A DNA stretch of 64,000 nucleotides from Sipunculus nudus (lineage: Eukaryota; Annelida; Sipuncula; Golfingiida; Sipunculidae), in assembly GCA_026874595.1 (NCBI GenBank), contig CM049318.1, positions 38,959,956 to 39,023,955 of the forward strand, written 5' to 3'. Shown piece after piece: positions 52,387-64,000 of the stretch. The translations under genes and the position numbers were made by a program. The notes beneath the pieces are model-generated. The model worked only from the letters and a program-made list of their open reading frames with translations. It made no database searches and was not told the DNA's origin. Within the stretch, counting starts at the first letter, position 1; every line of letters starts with the position of its first letter.

Positions 52387-53338
52387 GGGTCTGTCTAAAA
52401 CGCGGAGAATCCGCGGAGAGATGGAGAATTCGGGGGGGGGGGAATTCGTGGAGAATTTGCGGAGAATTTTAATATTCAATGATACATTTAAATGTACATT
52501 AAAATCCAACTATATTATTCTTAACATATTTGTTCATTGTTAAATGACCGTAATAATTAAATATCTGTACATTCACATAAAATCCAGCTCTCAGTTTTTT
52601 GGGAAAGCAGGTCACTCTCTTAAGATTTTATTTGTACCACGCCAGAGACAACGAATAACATCAGGAGACATTCTGTATTATTATGGTCAGAAAGAAGTGT
52701 GGTGTTTTTTGTAAAGACTAAAAAAAATATAATTCTTCAACTGTGATCACAATATATTTACAATTTTTTTTTTATTTGAATTAATCCTGACGCAAGTTGT
52801 TTCATTAGCTTAAAGGCGCAATCTTTGTTTGTAAATTGTGTAAAGTCGAATATTTGTGTTTCAACGTTTATTTGTGCATGAAAATGTGGTCTTTACTCTA
52901 TAAATGATGATTGTGTTTTTATCTAACAATAAATGTAGTTAAAATTATTATTTATTTATTATATTATATATTTCGTTCACAACCTGTAAATTTGATACAC
53001 GTTCATGTTTTGTTCATGTTTGCACAATTAACTGTTGAAATATTAGGTGTTTTGCGGTTTCATCAAAAGATCTGTCAGTGTCAGCTGGTGACTCAGATCG
53101 GTGTTAGATTTCGCGTAACGCATTCACTCGGCGATGAGTCTACATTGTTCAGCATAAAATGCTTAATCATGTACAGATTTTTAAATATTTCGGGCATTTA
53201 ACAGTGCTCTAATATGGTAAGAGTAATGTAGTTGGAGATTTTAAGTGATTTTAATGTGTATTGCAAAAGTAATATTGCATATAAAAACTCCGCAAATTCT
53301 TCATCTCTCCGCGGATTCTCCGCGTTTTAGACAGACGC
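52387..53338. mobile_element. Non-autonomous Mutator-like element, 952 bases
   Basis: Inverted ends of about 46 bases: CTGTCTAAAACGCGGAGAAT then CCGCGGAGAGATG at both ends with one or two mismatches. The exact 9-base direct repeat ATGAAAAGA flanks it (52378-52386, 53339-53347). A 9-base duplication is typical of Mutator-like elements. The interior is AT-rich; a 96-codon frame at 52911-53201 has no recognisable domain. It sits just upstream of the CFAP221 promoter region. Confidence 0.8.
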
Positions 53339-53826
53339 ATGAAAAGAACCATTAATCAATAATTTACTTTTGTAAATTAATGGAAATAAATTTTCATTCA
53401 CAAAATATCATCAGTGCATTATCATTTAAAATATGATTATGAGTGCACAGAAATAATAATATTGTCTGAAATCAATATAATGCATATTACTATTTAAACA
53501 TTAATATATTGCTCCTTGCATATCATCTCGGCAGCTATATTAACCACTATGGATATAAGTATCTCATAAACTTGTTAGTGCTATCCTAGGTGCATGTCGG
53601 GATATATGTAAAATATGTCATTGTATTTGGTTATGTAAATTCTGATTGCCTGAATAAAACTATCTATCCATCAATTTGATGAAATATTTCAAATAAGGTT
53701 CCAAATAATATTAATATTGAAAAAAACTGACAAAACCGCGTCCTTCCTCTCTCGTCTCCCAACCCGAACGAGCTTTTTATTCGTTTAGAGTATATGTTTG
53801 TGTTTGCTCAGATTTTACGCGTTTAA

Positions 53827-54294
53827 AGGGACCTATTCATCCCATTTTCTATTGAATTTATGTGAATTCTTCCTTACTCCGGGTATATATTAATAGAACT
53901 ACTGTAAGTTATTCCTCTTTAGAAAAGTTCTTGTAACGTACGTTATTGTGGCGGATATATTTGCTTGTACTTATCTTCAGACTGTCGGTAAACACAGCAT
54001 GGTTGACAAAAACTATGCGATTGTGAGTAGTATATATGTGGATGCAGAAAGGTCACTAGTCGCAAAACGCTTTTTGTAAACATCCGGTTCGTCTGACCTG
54101 CCGCAAGATGTCCTTGTTGATTGTGTTTGATTTATGTTTGCACTTATATGTTGGTAACCCGTGGATATAAACAAAACGAGCAGCCTGTTTCAGATGGAAC
54201 TGGCGTTTTCTTGCCTATTTTTATCTAATGTTCCAGAGATTTTATTTAGTTAAAAGACCTAATTTAGTTAAGTAATTTATTGGAATAGGCGTCT
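53827..54294. mobile_element. TTAA-flanked miniature element, 468 bases, copy 2 (piggyBac-like)
   Basis: TTAA at 53823-53826 and 54295-54298, ends AGGGACCTATTC and, from the right, AGACGCCTATTCC. The interior aligns with 11854-12321 over its full length (GTAAACACAGCA, GGTCACTWGTMGCAAAACGC, TTGTTGAWT, AACAAAACRAGMAGCCTGT). Confidence 0.8.
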
Positions 54295-54523
54295 TTAACC
54301 AAAATTCTCCCCACATTTTACTGATAATTCTACTCCATGCCATGTTAATCCGCATGTTTTTCTTGGAACAAACTTTTTTTTTATTTTGCTTTAATATCGA
54401 ATGAATCTTCCATTAAGTCAGACTGTCCCACTTGTATTACTTTTAAATGGCCAATTCTATTTATCCCATTTCATATACTATCATCATTTTGTCAAAAGGT
54501 ACGGTATTTTCATATTAACATAC

Positions 54524-54527
<4 letters not shown>

Positions 54528-54605
<78 letters not shown>

Positions 54606-54632
54606 CATCATCATCATTATTATTATTATTAT
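54528..54632. repeat. (TTA)n microsatellite
   Basis: About 26 ATT units, then ATCATCATCATC, then ATT again. The 129-codon frame with a poly-leucine run across it is a translation of this tract. Confidence 0.95.
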
Positions 54633-55376
54633 TTCTGTTCTGCTGTCGCAGTTACAATGTTATTAACGATAAATTAGGAAAAGAAAACATATTGAATTGC
54701 TTTAAAATGCCTTCTCGCTGTTTCCTTTCAGATGTTGGACATATTAAAGAAATTTCACAGCCAAGAAATGATGTCTTTAACACATATTAATGAAAATTGT
54801 GAATGTTTTATGGAATCAATTTCCACTAGCAGCCTTTAATACTGTAAAGGTCAACCTATATACGCAACGCTTGATAAATAGTTTTTCAAACAGTCCGGAT
54901 GAGTGCTTGGCGTATTGGTCCCGTCAACAAGGTTTTTGAGTGTTGTCATGCGGTTGGCGACACCTAGGGTCTGCATAAGAAACTAAGCATCGCACAGCGA
55001 AATGCTGTTTGATTCACTTGGGTTTTACTAAAAAAAAACATGTACATATTTTACCTGATTTAAAATAGAACACAGCGTGTTTTTTTTTTAACATCAATTT
55101 GAACTAGGGCACATTTGCTGCTTTTTTCTAAAACATTATTTTCCCACCTCATAGCAATATTTTCTCCTTTTTTGTCACCAGAGATGGTACATTTAATTTA
55201 TGGTCATGAAAAATTAGAACAACAATCACGGTGGCTTCGATTGAGGCTTTTTGGTCGGGGCTGATATTAAGGCAAAGTAGCAAAGGAAAAATCACTTTTA
55301 AAATGTACATATTAGTGATTCGTTGATCAGATAATTATCGGAAAATTAACTGTATTTACACAGATATATAATTATG

Positions 55377-55380
<4 letters not shown>
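54633..55380. other. Intergenic, nothing recognised
   Basis: Unique AT-rich sequence; no exon, repeat or regulatory site supported. Confidence 0.4.

Positions 55381-55432
<52 letters not shown>
55381..55432. repeat. (TA)n microsatellite
   Basis: About 25 TA units. Confidence 0.95.
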
Positions 55433-55435
<3 letters not shown>

Positions 55436-55652
55436 CCAGATGGGTCAATATGACGCTACTATGACATGAGCTTAGCATAATTTGTTATTTAGGTAAAAGA
55501 GCTACCAGTAATGTTATCAGTGAAAATTCCATGATGCCATGAGTCAGTGGTACGTTTAAAACGTAAGTTATGAGGTATCTCCCTACCCCCTTTATTCATC
55601 TGATGTACCCGGTACGGGAATATAAAGCATCCTCCGTTCTATTATACGTCAC

Positions 55653-55821
55653 CTTAATGTTAACTGTCCGTGAGGCCGTGCAGCACGACTTTGACACCCC
55701 ACCGATAGTCCCCTCACAGAATGAGCCTTTTATAAACTGTCCGACAATACGGGACATGATAACCATTCTGATGACAAACGATGGGCCCGTGACGCTGACT
55801 TCCCCTCTCACCGCTACGTGA
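55653..55821 (+). CDS. Possible orphan exon with HYR-domain similarity
   Basis: The frame reads TPPIVPSQNEPFINCP and later GPVTLTSPLTAT, just before a GTGAGA donor at about 55819. HYR domains open with D-PP-INCP and continue to V-W-P-ATDNSG, so the fit covers the first half of such a domain. Base composition is GC-richer than its surroundings. No partner exon with the second half of the domain was found downstream, and the start is not defined. Could be a real exon of a gene otherwise outside the window, a decayed exon, or chance. Confidence 0.3.
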
Positions 55822-55975
55822 GATTGCATCTATTTAGATGCTTATTGTAGTGTGCTTCCCGTATACCTTTAAGTATATACACATGTGACGTCGAAAGCTA
55901 TTTGATGTGTCTAGTGAATGTTTTCAATGACTTGTCAAATATTGTATATTTTACTTTGTGGTAATTGCATTTTTG

Positions 55976-56052
55976 AAAGAGAGAGAGAGAGAGACAGAGA
56001 GAGAGACAGAGAGAGAAAGAGAGAGAGAAGGAGATAGAGAGAGACAGACAGA
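55976..56052. repeat. (GA)n microsatellite, impure
   Basis: GA repeats with GACA interruptions, adjoining a copy of dispersed family A. Confidence 0.9.
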
Positions 56053-56255
56053 CATGCGTGAATGACTGTATATTTGTGAATATTCCTTAATGTCCTTTCT
56101 GGACCCGGATCATGAGACAGATCCACACCAAAATCTAATCGATTCATCCTTCGCTTGCGAAATGCCCTGACCTTTTCATGAAATTCCCTTCATGTTATCG
56201 TGAGTTATGATGTGAACAAGCAAACACGAACGTGAATTAACGCATACTGTCCCGA
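56040..56255 (-). repeat. Dispersed repeat family A, copy 4 (inverted)
   Basis: On the minus strand it starts GCCTCCATCGGGACAGTATG, and contains TGTTCACATCATAACTCACG and CGATTAGATTTTGGTGTGGA, matching the other three copies. Confidence 0.75.
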
Positions 56256-57715
56256 TGGAGGCAGTAAAGAAACGTAAACTTTCTGTACACGAGTCAGAGA
56301 CAAGGAGATTTGCTACGGACGATACAAGCTCTGCGACCGACCGTTGCTCCAAATTATTTTCGTTGACAATGGGGAGGTATGCACTCTTTGAGGGCTATCT
56401 GGTTTCCAGTATAAACCCGCCGTTTGCAAGCCGCTGTTATGAAATCACGCATACATATTAAGCTCTATAAAATACCACGAAAAGCGACAAACAATAACAT
56501 TAATCACTGCATTAATCCGATGAAAATTGCATTTTGATGATATGATGTTATCATCATTTGGTTTTCCATAACATATCAAACATATCTAAATCTAACTCGG
56601 AAAGTAATTTAGTGAACCATGATACATTAACCCACATACAGCAGAGAGACTGCCCCGGCCTGTCCACGAGATTGACGTTTAGAGCGCTCAACGCTTCGCT
56701 TGAGTCTTGTAAGGAAATCAAGTTTGCGATGAAGGATAGTCGGGGACGGTCCGTCAAGGCAGGCGTGCCTCGTTCGAATGGCCTCACCAAAGGTCAGATG
56801 ACTACAGTACTGAATTGTAAGAAAAGGGAGACAGAATTATTGGGGTCACCTATCATTAACTTGGCACAGCATGCCGAGGTGTTCTAATATGACACCTTAT
56901 GACAAATAGGTCTGAAACGGTTGGTAGTTAATTGAAAACCTGTCCAGAGGTGAACATGAAAATTATGTTTTCATAGAAAGGTTCTTCACATATTACAATC
57001 CATCAGTATCTGTTAGATATAATGTTCAAAGCGAATTGACAGAACAAAAATAAGAAAAAGAATAATCATGCATAAATCTCCGGACACTGATTTATTTTAT
57101 ATTTTATCATTTCTTAATTGCTGGCCCTAAAAATTCAATCTCCTAAATATCAGTTATATACTATAGGACAAATATAGTCAGATATAGGCACAACAATGGA
57201 CAGCTTTAAGGTTGTGTTCGCAGACCGTTTAAATAGTTAACTTGAAAATTCATAACATTTTAGACAATGGCGTGTAATAAACCATGAAATTAATTACATG
57301 ATAGTTCGAAGAATCAATGACTTATAACGACTCTGATCTTCTCCCACAAAATTGCATTATACAAAAAAAAAATAAATATGTAACGTCCTTACAGTATTTA
57401 AAAAAAGTCAGTTATCAGAATTTGGGCCTTAGGTACATTCTAAAGCATAAAAGGCATACTTTTAATTTCAGACAGGAACGAACGTATGCAGGGGTAAAGC
57501 GTTGAACTAATGATTGAAAGGTCCGCGGTTCAAACAACGACAGCCTTAGTACAAAATTATGAAACCTCCGTAGAACCTAGCTTGAAAATCGCTCCAATGT
57601 CTTAAAGACAGTTTAAGAGTTCTGGACTGCTCTTAGCCGGCTAATGCATTCTAATGCTATAAAATCCAGGCGGCTAAATAAAAATATATCAGTCTTGTCG
57701 TATAGTTACTAGAGG
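56256..57715. other. Intergenic; one CpG-rich open patch at 56640-56820
   Basis: The patch at 56640-56820 is open on both strands (plus frame with STRLTFRALNASLESCKE, minus frame with FGEAIRTRHACLDGPSP). I cannot assign it to a family. Near 57470-57535 a tRNA-like GTAAAGCGTTGAAC and GGTTCAAAC suggest another SINE head. The rest is unremarkable. Confidence 0.3.
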
Positions 57716-58290
57716 TGAATACAAGTCTCAGTAGGCTTTATACTGGGTTGGTAAGCCTAACTTGAGACAGTTACAAGCCATATTTTGGGATCAGCTGCAA
57801 CGTTCATCCATCCTGTTGCATATAGATACCATGGTAAACAGCCGATAATCTTAATATTAGACTACGAGTGATGAATTAACACAAAAGAGTACATGTGCAC
57901 TCAAACCCAAACTGAATATCCGTCTCTTTGGTAACGAGTCATTTCCTATATTGTGTACGTGTTGGCTATGGTCCAGTAACCCGTGCGAGCCATGCTTGTA
58001 TTCATGCGGTAGAATAAAAAACAACACACATGCAGAGTGATTTACTATTATACTTAGTTAAAACGGACTTTTTGCTCGTAGATGGTAGGTGTTATTAGAA
58101 AGTATGTCGTTGTAAAAAATGACGAAAATATTTGCATCCTCATAGACTGTTACAGTGCGGTCCCCATTGCAAACTGTAAAGGCACTCGTACGCCAGTACG
58201 CTGGTCGTAGACTCTCTAATGTCAGAGGGCCGAAATGGCGTTATATAGGTACCTTATTCCTTGTTCAACAGACAGTGCCACCGACAGGCC
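57716..58290 (+). repeat. Long dispersed repeat, copy 2 (partner at 7024-7650)
   Basis: Same landmarks in the same order as copy 1, including GCCTAACTTGA, GTAAACAGCCGATAATCTTA and TCAGAGGGCCGAAAT. The copies are about 50 kb apart and visibly diverged. Confidence 0.8.
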
Positions 58291-59883
58291 TCGCCCCATG
58301 GTCTTATTTGCTGAGAAAATGTGAGGGGATTATCAATATGAAAAGCATTATTGAAAGGTTATTGAGGAAAATACAAAGACAGCAATTGCTGGAAAACGTT
58401 TTATTTAACCAAACTTTTTTTTCGCAAACAACACATTTCTCTTGACATAAGCAATCTGTGAAATGATAATATCTGTGTCTGTCGTGATTATATCTTCGGG
58501 GAGTGTATGAACTATGAAAAACACACATCCATAAAACATATATACTCCATAATCTAATGACTGCATCTAAGACATCATCTACATGTGTAGATATCCATGT
58601 CATGCTCTAAGTATGAGATTATTTCTCCAGTAGATCAGTTGTAAACTTAGTTATTTTTAATTTAAAAGTGGTGAAACGCTCGGCGCTCTCCGCTGATAAT
58701 CCAGATTCGATCCAGGTTCGGCGTGACTGTGAGAGTGGTTTGAATTGGACCATGCAACGCATTAGTCATTACAACTTGTTGTACAATCCATGTAAACAAA
58801 AAAGTTTATATATTATTATAAACTTACATTGGGTGCGTCCTCGTACCAGATATATTAGTCTGAACATTTCAGTCTTTATTATGATCCACTAATGAAAATG
58901 AGTGCTGCGATAAAAAACGAACAATCGTGAAAAGGTCGTGAAATCTGGGAATCAGAGGAGTAATTTAATTATGTTCCCATCTTTTATAAATGCTATGAGA
59001 CTAACTATGAGGCAGTACCAGGGCTCCACTGAGGGACATGATAGGTTGGCACCTCCATGTCCGTTCTTCTTTCAAGGTGTCACTCTTGGTCAGCCAACCC
59101 TGGTTTTACCCTAGCTGTCAGGCCAATGGTTCATCCAGGAATGAGTGTTCGTGCTTGTCACACAATCAGTCATATTCAGTTAGGTCGAGAGCAAAGTCTA
59201 AAAGAAAACTGAATGGAATCCCATATAAGGGACAGAGGATTTCGCATACAGAAGTAGGTAACAAAATGATGCGAGATGTTTCTGTATTAAGGATGTCTTA
59301 CCCCCCCCCCCCCCCCGGCCCCTTCAATCCGCCCCTGACATAAACTGGAGAGCTCCCTCTTTACCTCAACTCACCTCCAAGATTTCAGGTATTACCTGAC
59401 ATAAACTATTTCAAAACAAAACAGAGCTGAGATATAGCTATATTGTAATGACCATTGAAAGCAGAAGTGATGAATAAAAGAGTTTTTGAAATGAATAAAC
59501 TCTGATGTACATACGTAGCTTATGAATCAGATAAGTTGGCATTAAAAATGGAGGCGGTTACCTCGACGAAAAAATCTAATAAAACTTAATAAGGACATTT
59601 TAATTAGACCGATAGGCATATTTTTATATCGTGACACTAGTTATACAGTGGCCGTCCATGGCGTTGAATGATATAGCTGTAACAATCAGTAATCTTATCA
59701 TTTTGTTATTCTAAAGGACAAGACAGCAGTGAGGCTGTGTAAAAAATACTTAATCAACTTCCTTTTTTTATAGAATTTATTCCTGGCAGTTTCAACCAGG
59801 CACATGGTGCAATTCAACATCTCAATAAAGACTTCCTTTGTGAGCGGGGCAAAAGTGCCGCCTGATAATATCATGAAAATAAA
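58291..59883. other. Intergenic, no gene recognised
   Basis: A tRNA-like phrase with GATTCGATCC lies near 58700. A run of 16 C at about 59301-59316 precedes CCTTCAATCCGCCCCTGACA, the end type of a common short repeat. No exon supported. Confidence 0.35.
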
Positions 59884-59902
59884 AATAATAATAATAATAA
59901 TA

Positions 59903-59946
<44 letters not shown>
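59884..59946. repeat. (AAT)n followed by (ATT)n, self-complementary
   Basis: About seven AAT units run straight into about fourteen ATT units. The arms are complementary, so the tract can fold back on itself. Confidence 0.9.
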
Positions 59947-59947
<1 letters not shown>

Positions 59948-60079
59948 AAATTAAAGGAAGTAGTAGCAATAGTAATAATAATAATAAAAAGATAATAATA
60001 ATAATAAGATAATAATAATAATAAAGATAATAATAATAATAACATTTTCCATTTTGTAAACAGTAAAATCCAGAATCAG

Positions 60080-61660
60080 GGAAAACCAAACAAGTTGAGG
60101 CAACCAAACAGAAGTAGAGCATCCCAAACAGAAGTAGAGGAAACCAAACAGAAGTTTAGAAAACCAAAAAGAAGCAGAGGAAACCAAACAGAAGTAGAGG
60201 AAACCAAGGAGAAAAGAGAGGAAACTCAAACAAAGATAGAGGGCACCAAACAGAAGCAGATGAAACCAAACAGAAGCAAAGGAAACCAAACCGAATCAGA
60301 GAAAACCAAAAGTTAGTTGATGAATCCAAACAGAAGTAGAGGAAACAAAACAGAAGTTTAGAAAACCAAAAAAGAAGCAGAGGAAACCAAACAGAAGTAG
60401 AGGAAACCAAGGAGAGAAGAGAGGAAACTCAAACAAAGATAGATGACACCAAACAGAAGCAGATGAAACCAAACAGAAGCAAAGGAAACCAAACAGAATC
60501 AGAGAAAACCAAAAGTTAGTTGATGAATCCAAACAGAAGTAGAGGAAACAAAACAGAAGTTTAGAAAACCAAAAAGAAGCAGAGGAAACCAAACAGAAGT
60601 AGTGCAAACCAAGGAGAAAAGAGAGGAAACTCAAACAAAGATAGAGGACACCAAACAGAAGCAGATGAAACCAAACAGAAGCAAAGGAAACCAAATAGAA
60701 TCAGAGAAAACCAAAAGTTAGTTGATGAATCCAAACAGAAGTAGAGGAAACAAAACAGAAGTTTAGAAAACCAAAAAGAAGCAGAGGAAACCAAACAGAA
60801 GTAGTGCAAACCAAGGAGAAAAGAGAGGAAACTCAAACAAAGATAGATGACACCAAACAGAAGCAGATGAAACCAAACAGAAGCAAAGGGAATCAAACAG
60901 AATCAGAGAAAACCAAAAGTTAGTTGATGAATCCAAACAGAAGTAGAGGAAACAAAACAGAAGTTTAGAAAACCAAAAAGAAGCAGAGGAAACCAAACAG
61001 AAGTAGTGCAAACCAAGGAGAAAAGAGAGGAAACTCAAACAAAAATAGATGACACCAAACAGAAGCAGATGAAACCAAACAGAAGCAAAGGAAACCAAAC
61101 CGAATCAGAGAAAACCAAAAGTTAGTTGATGAATCCAATTAGAAGTAGAGGAAAGAAAACAGAAGTTTAGAAAACCAAAAAGAAGCAGAGGAAACCAAAC
61201 AGAAGTAGAGGAAACCAAGGAGAGAAGAGAGGAAACTCAAACAAAGATAGAGGACACCAAACAGAAGCAGATGAAACCAAACAGAAGCAAAGGAAACCAA
61301 ACAGAATCAGAGAAAACCAAAAGTTATTTGATGAATCCAAACAGAAGTAGAGGAAACAAAACAGAAGTTTAGAAAACCAAAAAGAAGCAGAGGAAACCAA
61401 ACAGAAGTAGAGGAAACCAAGGAGAAAAGAGAGGAAACTCAAACAAAGATAGAAGACACCAAACAGAAGCAGATGAAACCAAACAGAAGCAAAGGAAACC
61501 AAACAGAATCAGAGAAAACCAAAAGTTAGTTGATGAATCCAAACAGAATCAGAGAAAACCAAAGGTGAGTTGAGGAATCCAATATAGAGGCAGAGGAAAC
61601 AAAACAAGCTTAGGCAACAAAACAGAAGCAGAGGAAACCAAACAAGCTGAGGCAATCAAA
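60080..61660. repeat. Minisatellite with 202-base higher-order unit
   Basis: Basic units of about 17-20 bases (GAAACCAAACAGAAGCAGA with variants) are arranged in a higher-order unit. The landmark AGTTAGTTGATGAATCC recurs at 60311, 60514, 60716, 60918, 61120, 61322 (variant) and 61524, spacing 202-203. Units are nearly identical. The strand is strongly purine-biased. Minus-strand frames of 110-130 codons (Phe/Ser/Leu-rich) shift frame each unit because 202 is not a multiple of 3. Confidence 0.95.
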
Positions 61661-62082
61661 CAGAAGCGTATGATCATATTTTAATTCAAAACAATTCCAA
61701 TCACTGTTCTTAGTACCCGTTGACTCCGGTTGTACTTCTTGAACAGTGACCCAGTTGGAATTGTCCTCAAAGTTGTTGGCCTGGAAACATGACAGGTGAC
61801 ATGGTCCATGGCGCGGTCCATCTTAGATATGCCCGAGAGATCGTTCCGTGTCGCGTGCTCCGTGGACACACCGTTCCTTACCCGTGCCCCTTAGTCCGAA
61901 AACCATCCACATGTAGAGGATTTCAGCTTCCAATCAAGTTATTGATATAGGTAAGATGTTTATTGTCACAAACTGTATACATTACCTAATTAACCTTTTT
62001 TTCGAATGGAACTTAACGTGAGTAAAAAGACCCAGAAAGTAAAGATCATCTTCAGGTCACTCATGTATATGATATGATGGTC

Positions 62083-62085
<3 letters not shown>
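61661..62085. other. Intergenic with one open patch on the minus strand
   Basis: On the minus strand a TTTCCAG acceptor-like site near 61783 is followed by an open frame reading ANNFEDNSNWVTVQEVQPES. A second frame is also open here. No family recognised; could be an exon of an unrelated gene or chance. Confidence 0.2.
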
Positions 62086-62087
<2 letters not shown>

Positions 62088-62146
<59 letters not shown>

Positions 62147-62268
62147 CATGCGTGAGGATGGTTTTTCCTAGTTATATTTTATTAACGCTTATATATATAT
62201 ATATTTATGTATATATATATATTGATATATAAACATACTTACTTACATAGTATACACACGTTTAATAA

Positions 62269-62300
<32 letters not shown>

Positions 62301-62396
62301 CACACAGTATACATATGTATATATATATATATATTATATAGAGAGATGAATTTCTGTGAATTTCTGTGTATTCATGTTCGATTTATACATATAGTT

Positions 62397-62440
<44 letters not shown>
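62088..62440. repeat. Cluster of (TA)n microsatellites
   Basis: Main tracts at about 62088-62144, 62268-62293, 62318-62335 and 62399-62439, followed by (TG)n at 62448-62462. Confidence 0.95.
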
Positions 62441-62444
<4 letters not shown>

Positions 62445-62559
62445 CTTTGTGTGTGTGTGTGTGGTTCTAGATATAACTAATCCAATAAAAATCCATTTGT
62501 GTCGTGGAACCGGCAACGCCATGTAGGTACACAGAATGTTAGGTGTAAATTTCTACTTG

Positions 62560-63110
62560 GGAAGCAAACAGACATCTCCGTCAATCCAGTGTACAGGTTG
62601 TCATGTTTGTGATGTCAGTCGGTGTTACGGCTATCTAACATCACGGCGACGAGACACTGAGTGATAGAAAGGTATTTGCACACTGACGCGTCCGTAAAAA
62701 GGGCGACGTTTGCGCTATATATGTGTTCGCTGATGTGGTGAGCACGAACAAAATACGGCGGCAAGACGGCCGGCTTCGTCATGCATAGTAATACAGGCAG
62801 TGAAAGCTCGTCTTATGCCAGGGCGAGTGCGGGTCGCGGGCTAAGTCCTTCTGGGAATACCATGTTTTGCAGAGAATATTAACTACCAAGAATGGATTTA
62901 ATATAAGAGCGCCCACCAGTGCTAGCTAAGGGGTAAGTAAGCATTTATATGGCCCTACTTTGATCATAAATAGTGAGATTTGGCAATTGAGGAATACTAC
63001 ATACTATAAGTGATTATCAGCGTTTGCCGGCCGGTTTGGTCCTCAGCTGACGTGCTCTGTTTGACATGAGTTACGCCTCGCTACTTTCTCCCCCGCAAGC
63101 CGCAAGTATC
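62560..63110 (+). promoter_or_regulatory. CpG-enriched patch, possible promoter/first exon of a gene to the right
   Basis: Compared with its surroundings this patch has many CpG (ACGGCGGCAAGACGGCCGG, GGGCGAGTGCGGGTCGCGGG). A GCTAAGGGGTAAGTAAGC string at about 62925-62942 looks like a strong splice donor. There is no coding frame leading to it, so at most a non-coding first exon. Confidence 0.2.
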
Positions 63111-64000
63111 GAAAAACTATAGATATCAACCGCAAGACTTCCCTGTGTACCTAACTAAGACTCTTAGAGGAGTCTTTACGGCACATTAAGATGTTGTGAA
63201 AGATGTTAAGTTTTTATGAAGTACTGGTTGGTATTTATCAACTAATAAGAGCTGTGCTGAACACTTTATTACGAGACCGAGGCGCCCAGGGATCTGTACA
63301 ATATTAATTGGGATCACCATTTGAGCTTTTATTTTTAACACTTTTTGTGGCCTAAACCTATTTTGAATATTGAAGAATAATTGGTTATTCCTCAATATTA
63401 AACTACACATGAAACCTAATTTTATTTTAAAATTCTGGCAGAAAATATAATCATCGGTACTGCAACGTTTTAATACCCTCTATGTAGTGAGCGTGTATGT
63501 AAAAGTTGTCTTGGCAAAGGCCAAAGTTTACTGGGATCACCATTTTGGTCCTCTTTCTCACATACGGCTGCAGGGCTAGTATAACGTATTTGACATAAAA
63601 GATTATTCAGCAGTAAAACAGAACACAAGGGTCGTAAGTTAACCATATTATGACAGAAAACATAGCTATCGTAGCTGCCGCCATATCATGCCGACCATAT
63701 AATGAGCGAGTGCGACTCATGCAGCCTGGGTCGTGACCTGACAGTTACGGGCCCTGTTCTTTTCGTGGGTCATTAGCACGGTACGTCATATTAACTCTAC
63801 CACTTTGCCACCGATGTTGGATAGATGGCTGTTTATTTACTTGTATATACATGTGTGTTATCAAATGCCTTGAGAAACATTTAACTTTTGCGGTTTTCCA
63901 CACATTAATCATCCTTTGCTGTGCTAGAAATAAAATAATAAATAATAAAGCCCTGGACAACACAGTAGCAAATGTTGAATACAAAGGCATTAACTAAACA
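63111..64000. other. Right edge, nothing recognised
   Basis: AT-rich unique sequence; open frames of 74-81 codons lack any recognisable feature. Confidence 0.35.

Noticed and set aside
54401-54790. 129-codon plus-strand frame with a long leucine run
   Set aside because: The core is the (TTA)n microsatellite; the flanks show no domain.
60156-61502. Five overlapping minus-strand frames of 84-132 codons rich in Phe, Ser, Leu, Trp
   Set aside because: They are translations of the 202-base minisatellite; the frame shifts from unit to unit and no splice or start context supports a gene.

Overview
This is a eukaryotic, AT-rich window. Both recognisable genes are split by GT-AG introns, and the space between them is filled with microsatellites, minisatellites, miniature inverted-repeat transposons and SINE-like repeats. 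The two proteins are ordinary animal proteins. The repeat style (GGACGGACGG-tailed repeats, TTAA-flanked AAAGGGG miniature elements, long (TA)n tracts) suggests a mollusc, probably a bivalve. The organism is an inference, not something the sequence proves.

Layout. 1-9913: no gene; dispersed and tandem repeats. 9914-23849, plus strand: a complete 11-exon gene for a renal-dipeptidase-type zinc dipeptidase, which joins in frame to 474 residues. Its N-terminus is a short cytosolic tail with an acidic dileucine motif followed by a transmembrane anchor. 23850-26111: the 3' ends of two convergent genes. 26112-51851, minus strand: a complete 22-exon gene for the ciliary central-apparatus protein CFAP221 (PCDP1), which joins in frame to 898 residues. 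A palindromic RFX X-box (52154-52166) lies about 300 bases upstream of its start codon. 52200-64000: no confident gene; four or more mobile elements, a 202-base higher-order minisatellite (60080-61660), one possible HYR-domain exon near 55653-55821 and a possible promoter patch near the right edge.

How things fit. The genes are tail to tail and not functionally related as far as I can see: one is a membrane-anchored peptidase, the other an axonemal protein. Most of the unusual content is mobile DNA. There is a hAT-like element with an 8-base target duplication, a Mutator-like element with a 9-base duplication, two 468-base TTAA elements, a TA-flanked element, and a roughly 1.5-kb foldback element with ~400-base arms in a dipeptidase intron. 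I saw no CRISPR array, prokaryotic gene, rRNA or intact tRNA.

All gene models were assembled by eye from reading frame, splice-site and intron-phase agreement. No alignment or transcript evidence was available.
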